A stretch of DNA of 64,000 nt. It comes from Pelagicoccus sp. SDUM812003 (lineage in GTDB: Bacteria > Verrucomicrobiota > Verrucomicrobiia > Opitutales > Opitutaceae). The notes beneath the pieces were generated by a model. The model saw only the letters and a program-made list of their open reading frames with translations, did not search any database and had not been told where the DNA came from. Location: the NCBI RefSeq assembly GCF_031127815.1, contig NZ_JARXHY010000008.1:124001-188000 (forward strand). Direction: 5' to 3'. The position numbers were made by a program, and so were the translations under genes. Below, in pieces: positions 61,019 to 64,000 of this stretch (positions are counted from its first letter, which is position 1; every line of letters starts with the position of its first letter).

Positions 61019-61395
61019 CGCTCAATCTCCTGCTCGAAATAAACGTCCTCCAAAGCCTCTCGAGCCCAGAGTTCGTCCTTGCCCAGACGGTCCAAGACAC
61101 GAGCGGCCATCACTTGAACCGCTGGCACCTCGCTCCAAACGCTTTTCGTAGCGCAGCGCCAGTGGGCCGGATCCAGGCGCTTGGGGTTTTCCAAGTCATC
61201 ACGACAGGTCTGGCAGAGAAAAACGCAGCTTTCCGCCTGCGGCTCCTCCTCTTCCGGCGGGACTTCGTAGACGCTCAAGGACACCCCCGAAGCCTCGCAT
61301 AGCTCGCACTTGGAGCCGGACCGACGCGTCAGCTCCTTGCCCAGCAAATTTACCTGAGCCATGCGAGCTTGATGCTTTTCGAAACCTTTCGCCAT
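60994..61395 (-). CDS. PhnA-like zinc-ribbon protein
   Basis: A 133-residue protein whose start MAKGFEKHQARMAQVNLLGKEL leads to a Cys-rich zinc-ribbon: CELC near 27-30 and CQTC near 60-63. These are features of the N-terminal half of PhnA-type proteins, whose PhnA name does not imply phosphonate metabolism. The ATG at 61395 is preferred to one at 61434. Its 3' end overlaps the glycosylase-annotated gene by 25 bp, and it follows the HAMP-sensor gene by 63 bp. Confidence 0.72.
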   Translation of the reverse strand: MAKGFEKHQARMAQVNLLGKELTRRSGSKCELCEASGVSLSVYEVPPEEEEPQAESCVFLCQTCRDDLENPKRLDPAHWRCATKSVWSEVPAVQVMAARVLDRLGKDELWAREALEDVYFEQEIERWIAERPL

Positions 61396-61458
61396 CGTGA
61401 AATCGCTTTTGATCGCTCGCCGCAGGTCTGGCAATGCCCAATCACGGCCCGCGCCCGC

Positions 61459-62304
61459 TCACCGACGACGATCCTCGTCCAGCGCGTCGTCGAGCGACTC
61501 CGCCAGGCGCATGTTGTCGTCCCTCGCCTTGCGTAAGTCCTCCGTCATGGCGTTGACCGCTACCAGCAGCGAGTCCATCTCGTCCTGACGCTGCATCTCC
61601 ACGCGCTTGTCGAGGTCGCCAGCCCCCACCGCCTGACAATGCTCGATGATGGCTTCGATCGGCTGACGAAAATGGCGAGACATCCAAGACGCGATGACCC
61701 AGGACAGCAGGACCGCGATCACGATGCTGGCCGCTCCGACCTGCTTGATGCGGTCCAGCTTGTTGCGAACTTCCGAGGCGTTCATGTCGATGCCCACGAG
61801 AAACTCCCCCTTGCTGTTCAAAGTCGGGGCATAGCCGGAAAGAAAGGTGCCCCACGCGTCCGTCACGAACTCCTCGTCCGCAGACTGCTGAGTGAAACCG
61901 AGCATCAATCGCGGCGTCGCCGACTCATACACCCTACCCGGCAGGGCCTGATCCTCGGACTCGTCGGAATCAACCACGAAGCGCACCCTGCCATCTTCGT
62001 CCAAACGCATCACGTAGAGGTAAGCGACGTCCGCGTTGCTGCGACGCATCTGCCTCAGGCTCTCCAACGCTTCGACGTACTCCCGCTTGCTCACATCCCG
62101 CTCGAAACGCACGTCGCGCAGCTCGTTGGCATCGATCTCACGGCTGATCATAGCCGCCGTGCCGCTCAGACGGGCTCGCAACTGATCGAGCAAGCTATCA
62201 CGCGCCGCCAGATAGAAGATGACGCCTACGGCGCTGGAGACGAAAAACGTGGCGAGGAAGTGGGAGAAGAAGAGTTTCCTTCGGAGGGGGAACGGAGGAT
62301 TCAT
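61459..62304 (-). CDS. HAMP-domain membrane sensor lacking an output domain
   Basis: A 281-residue protein with TM1 near residues 13-34, a periplasmic domain of about 150 residues (RMRRSNADVAYLYVMRLDEDG and GTFLSGYAPTLNSKGEFLVG give a dCache/PAS-like feel), TM2 near 187-207, and a HAMP domain (RQPIEAIIEHCQAVGAGDLDKRVE, DEMDSLLVAVNAM). Only about 30 residues of coiled coil follow, so no kinase, MCP, GGDEF or phosphatase output domain is present. The next gene starts 63 bp downstream, so no output domain has been split off. The start at 62304 is chosen over 62346. Confidence 0.78.
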   Translation of the reverse strand: MNPPFPLRRKLFFSHFLATFFVSSAVGVIFYLAARDSLLDQLRARLSGTAAMISREIDANELRDVRFERDVSKREYVEALESLRQMRRSNADVAYLYVMRLDEDGRVRFVVDSDESEDQALPGRVYESATPRLMLGFTQQSADEEFVTDAWGTFLSGYAPTLNSKGEFLVGIDMNASEVRNKLDRIKQVGAASIVIAVLLSWVIASWMSRHFRQPIEAIIEHCQAVGAGDLDKRVEMQRQDEMDSLLVAVNAMTEDLRKARDDNMRLAESLDDALDEDRRR

Positions 62305-62354
62305 CGAGCTTGCGAAACACCGTAACAAGATCGTAACTACGGTCAACCGGAGAA

Positions 62355-62555
62355 TCAGTCGCCCAGCTTATACTCGGTAAAATCGTTCACGATATCCTCG
62401 TAAGGGCGATCCTGCTTGAACAGCTTCAGAATTTCCAAGTGCTCCTGCTCGGTGGTGGGCCACTCCCGATGGTAGTCCGGAAGCATCAGCACCGTGTAGG
62501 ATTGGGAACGTGTCACTTTTCGACGAATCACCAGCACGACTCGCATCCTTCCCAT
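62355..62555 (-). CDS. Small hypothetical protein
   Basis: About 66 residues if begun at the ATG at 62555; an alternative start is 62546. The C-terminal half, with LPDYHREWPTTEQEHLEILKLF and a helical DIVNDFTEYKLGD end, looks protein-like. It lies just upstream of the HAMP-sensor gene on the same strand, separated by 50 bp, and could be its operon partner. No family is recognised. Confidence 0.45.
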   Translation of the reverse strand: MGRMRVVLVIRRKVTRSQSYTVLMLPDYHREWPTTEQEHLEILKLFKQDRPYEDIVNDFTEYKLGD

Positions 62556-62908
62556 TCGCCCGCCGAGCTCAAGACCAGAAAGCGCGATTCGCGCTCGAGA
62601 GCGACCCTCCGCCCTCGGCGCTCCCGTGGAAAATGGAGACAAATCGCCCCGGTCCGACCAGAAAACGCGCGTGTATACAATTTTTTATGACAACTCCTTA
62701 GGGAACAGACCCCCACTAGGCAGTTCATCGCGCATGGAGACCTAGAGTCTTCCCTCTAAATGGCGTGAATTCTATTGCAGTCAGGCGACAAAAAGCACCA
62801 AGGTAAATCGCAGACTGGCGCTCATCGGCCCTGTGAAACTAGCCGTTTCAATCGAGCTCCCCAAACGCCGTCGCTACGACTCTAACCCGCAACTTCTGGA
62901 TACGACTC

Positions 62909-63157
62909 ATGGACCGAATAGGCTCAAATCCTTATCTCAATACCACCCGTCTCTACCAGCAATCCCTGCAGCAGCGCCAAGAGACCCATCAGAGCCAGTC
63001 GAACGCGTCCAAGATCGAGACAAGCGCCGCCACCCAGAAGACCGACCCCAGCGGATTCTCCAGCATGTTCGGAGACAACGAATTGCTCAAGCTGCAAGGA
63101 AATCTGGAAGCGATCGCCCAGATGGCCGAGCACGCCCTGAAACGCTTCGACGGTTAG
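62909..63157 (+). CDS. Small Gln/Ser-rich hypothetical protein
   Basis: An 82-residue protein: N-terminal MDRIGSNPYLNTTRLYQQSL, a polar Gln/Ser/Thr-rich linker, and a C-terminal amphipathic helix GNLEAIAQMAEHALKRF. No signal peptide or membrane segment. The family is not recognised. Its stop is 12 bp before the oxidoreductase start, suggesting an operon. Confidence 0.55.
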   Translation: MDRIGSNPYLNTTRLYQQSLQQRQETHQSQSNASKIETSAATQKTDPSGFSSMFGDNELLKLQGNLEAIAQMAEHALKRFDG

Positions 63158-63169
63158 CCCTTTTCTCCC

Positions 63170-64000
63170 ATGCTTCGCGCCGGCATCATCGGCACCGGAC
63201 GCATCGGATCCTCTCTCGAAAAGGACCCGCTCCGGCCACCCGGATCGTCGCACGCCGGTTCGTACGCCCTCTCCAAGGAAGTGGAACTGGTCAGCGGCTG
63301 CGATATAGATCCGGCGGCGCTTGCCACGTTCGGCGACGACTGGAAAATCGAATCGGACCACCTGTATTCAAATTTTTACGACATGCTCCGTTCGGAACGG
63401 CTCGACATCGTCAGCGTGTGCGCCTACGCCACCGAACGTCTGGAAATGGCCCAAGCTGCTCTGGAAGCGGGAGCGAAAGGCCTCTGGCTTGAGAAGTCCC
63501 TCGGTTGCAGCCTCCAGGAAGCGGATGCGATCGCGAGACTCCTGCATCAGCGCCAAGCGGTCGGAGTGGTCGACTATCCGCGACGAGGCAGAGCTCCCTA
63601 TCGCAAGATCAAGTCGCTGATCGACCAAGGCGACTTCGGCAGGCTGCAAAGCGTAACCTGCCACATGACCCATCAGCTGATCCACACCGGGACCCATGCC
63701 TTCGACGTCATTCGCTACTGGTGTGGCGAAGCGTTGCAGGCCAGAGGCGTTCTTGAGAACGCAGCAGGCCAATCAAAGGAAATCGTCGACCAGGGAGGCA
63801 GCGGGGAGTTCGCCATGAGCTCCGGTACCCAGGTGTTCGTTTCCGCGTATCGAAAGAAGTACTACATCTTTCAGTTCGACCTGATCTTCGACGACGCCCG
63901 CATTTTGATCGGCAACGACATCGCCAAAGTCTACCGACCTGCCCCGAGCACCAACTACAGCGGATTCAAGGAACTCTTCGAGCAGCCAAGCTTCGACTGG
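63170..64000 (+). CDS. Gfo/Idh/MocA-family oxidoreductase, 3'-truncated by window edge
   Basis: The 277 residues available begin with the Rossmann NAD(P) motif GIIGTGRIGSSLE, then ELVSGCDIDPAAL and the segment GAKGLWLEKSLGCSLQEA. In most members the EKP motif carries a Pro; here it is EKS. The next domain has THAFDVIRYWCG, a catalytic-site His/Asp signature. Such enzymes oxidise sugars, inositols or related polyols. The gene runs past the window end with no stop, so length and terminus are unknown. Confidence 0.85.
   Translation, partial: MLRAGIIGTGRIGSSLEKDPLRPPGSSHAGSYALSKEVELVSGCDIDPAALATFGDDWKIESDHLYSNFYDMLRSERLDIVSVCAYATERLEMAQAALEAGAKGLWLEKSLGCSLQEADAIARLLHQRQAVGVVDYPRRGRAPYRKIKSLIDQGDFGRLQSVTCHMTHQLIHTGTHAFDVIRYWCGEALQARGVLENAAGQSKEIVDQGGSGEFAMSSGTQVFVSAYRKKYYIFQFDLIFDDARILIGNDIAKVYRPAPSTNYSGFKELFEQPSFDW

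Overview
The window is a gene-dense, GC-rich stretch of a Gram-negative chromosome. It most resembles a marine verrucomicrobium of class Opitutia/Opitutae (Pelagicoccus-like). That placement is an inference from gene content: an Lpt lipopolysaccharide-export cluster beside HPr kinase and dnaA, a 1231-residue TonB-dependent receptor carrying the FELSPFEV motif after its signal peptide, two giant FG-GAP/ASPIC-UnbV secreted proteins, VanZ-like proteins, and few clear Shine-Dalgarno sequences. No 16S gene is present to prove it.

Region by region. 1-4.2 kb: the 3' part of a chemoreceptor gene followed by cheR and cheB. 4.4-9.7 kb: kdsC, lptC, lptA and lptB (Kdo synthesis and LPS transport), then hprK, a 500-bp AT-richer gap with a perfect DnaA box (candidate origin or autoregulatory region), and dnaA. 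9.9-14.1 kb: a conserved hypothetical gene and two tandem chemoreceptors with periplasmic c-type haem motifs. 14.3-16.7 kb: ligA and a VanZ-like gene. 17-20.8 kb: a PfkB-family kinase, a DUF4432 aldose-epimerase-like protein, a 19-bp tandem repeat, tRNA-Pro and folE2. 21-36 kb, the accessory core: a LacI-type regulator divergent from the giant TonB receptor, a BamE-like lipoprotein, a giant FG-GAP/ASPIC protein, an STT3-like membrane protein, a CPBP protease, a ModF-like double ATPase and a WalJ-like metallohydrolase. 36-46.5 kb: pyruvate kinase, a HAMP-less chemoreceptor, a GT-C membrane protein, gdhA and the second giant FG-GAP/ASPIC protein. 46.6-64 kb: a DUF255 thioredoxin-like protein, trpA, tRNA-His with a duplicated 3' end and terminator, an MFS transporter, a hybrid histidine kinase, a second VanZ-like gene, metY, a MATE exporter, a FadL-like porin, a small minus-strand group (HAMP sensor without output domain, PhnA-like protein, glycosylase-annotated family) and the start of a Gfo/Idh/MocA oxidoreductase.

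Functional themes are sensing (four chemoreceptors, CheR/CheB, a hybrid kinase, an orphan HAMP sensor), envelope building (Kdo/LPS), outer-membrane uptake (TonB receptor, FadL) and carbohydrate handling (LacI regulator, PfkB kinase, DUF4432, HprK, Pyk). I see no phage genes, transposases, CRISPR arrays or rRNA. The most unusual items are the paired giant FG-GAP/ASPIC proteins with their receptor and membrane-glycosyltransferase-like neighbours, the tandem haem chemoreceptors, the 65-bp duplication of the tRNA-His 3' end, and an 11-bp perfect hairpin that contains the apparent start codon of the ModF-like gene.
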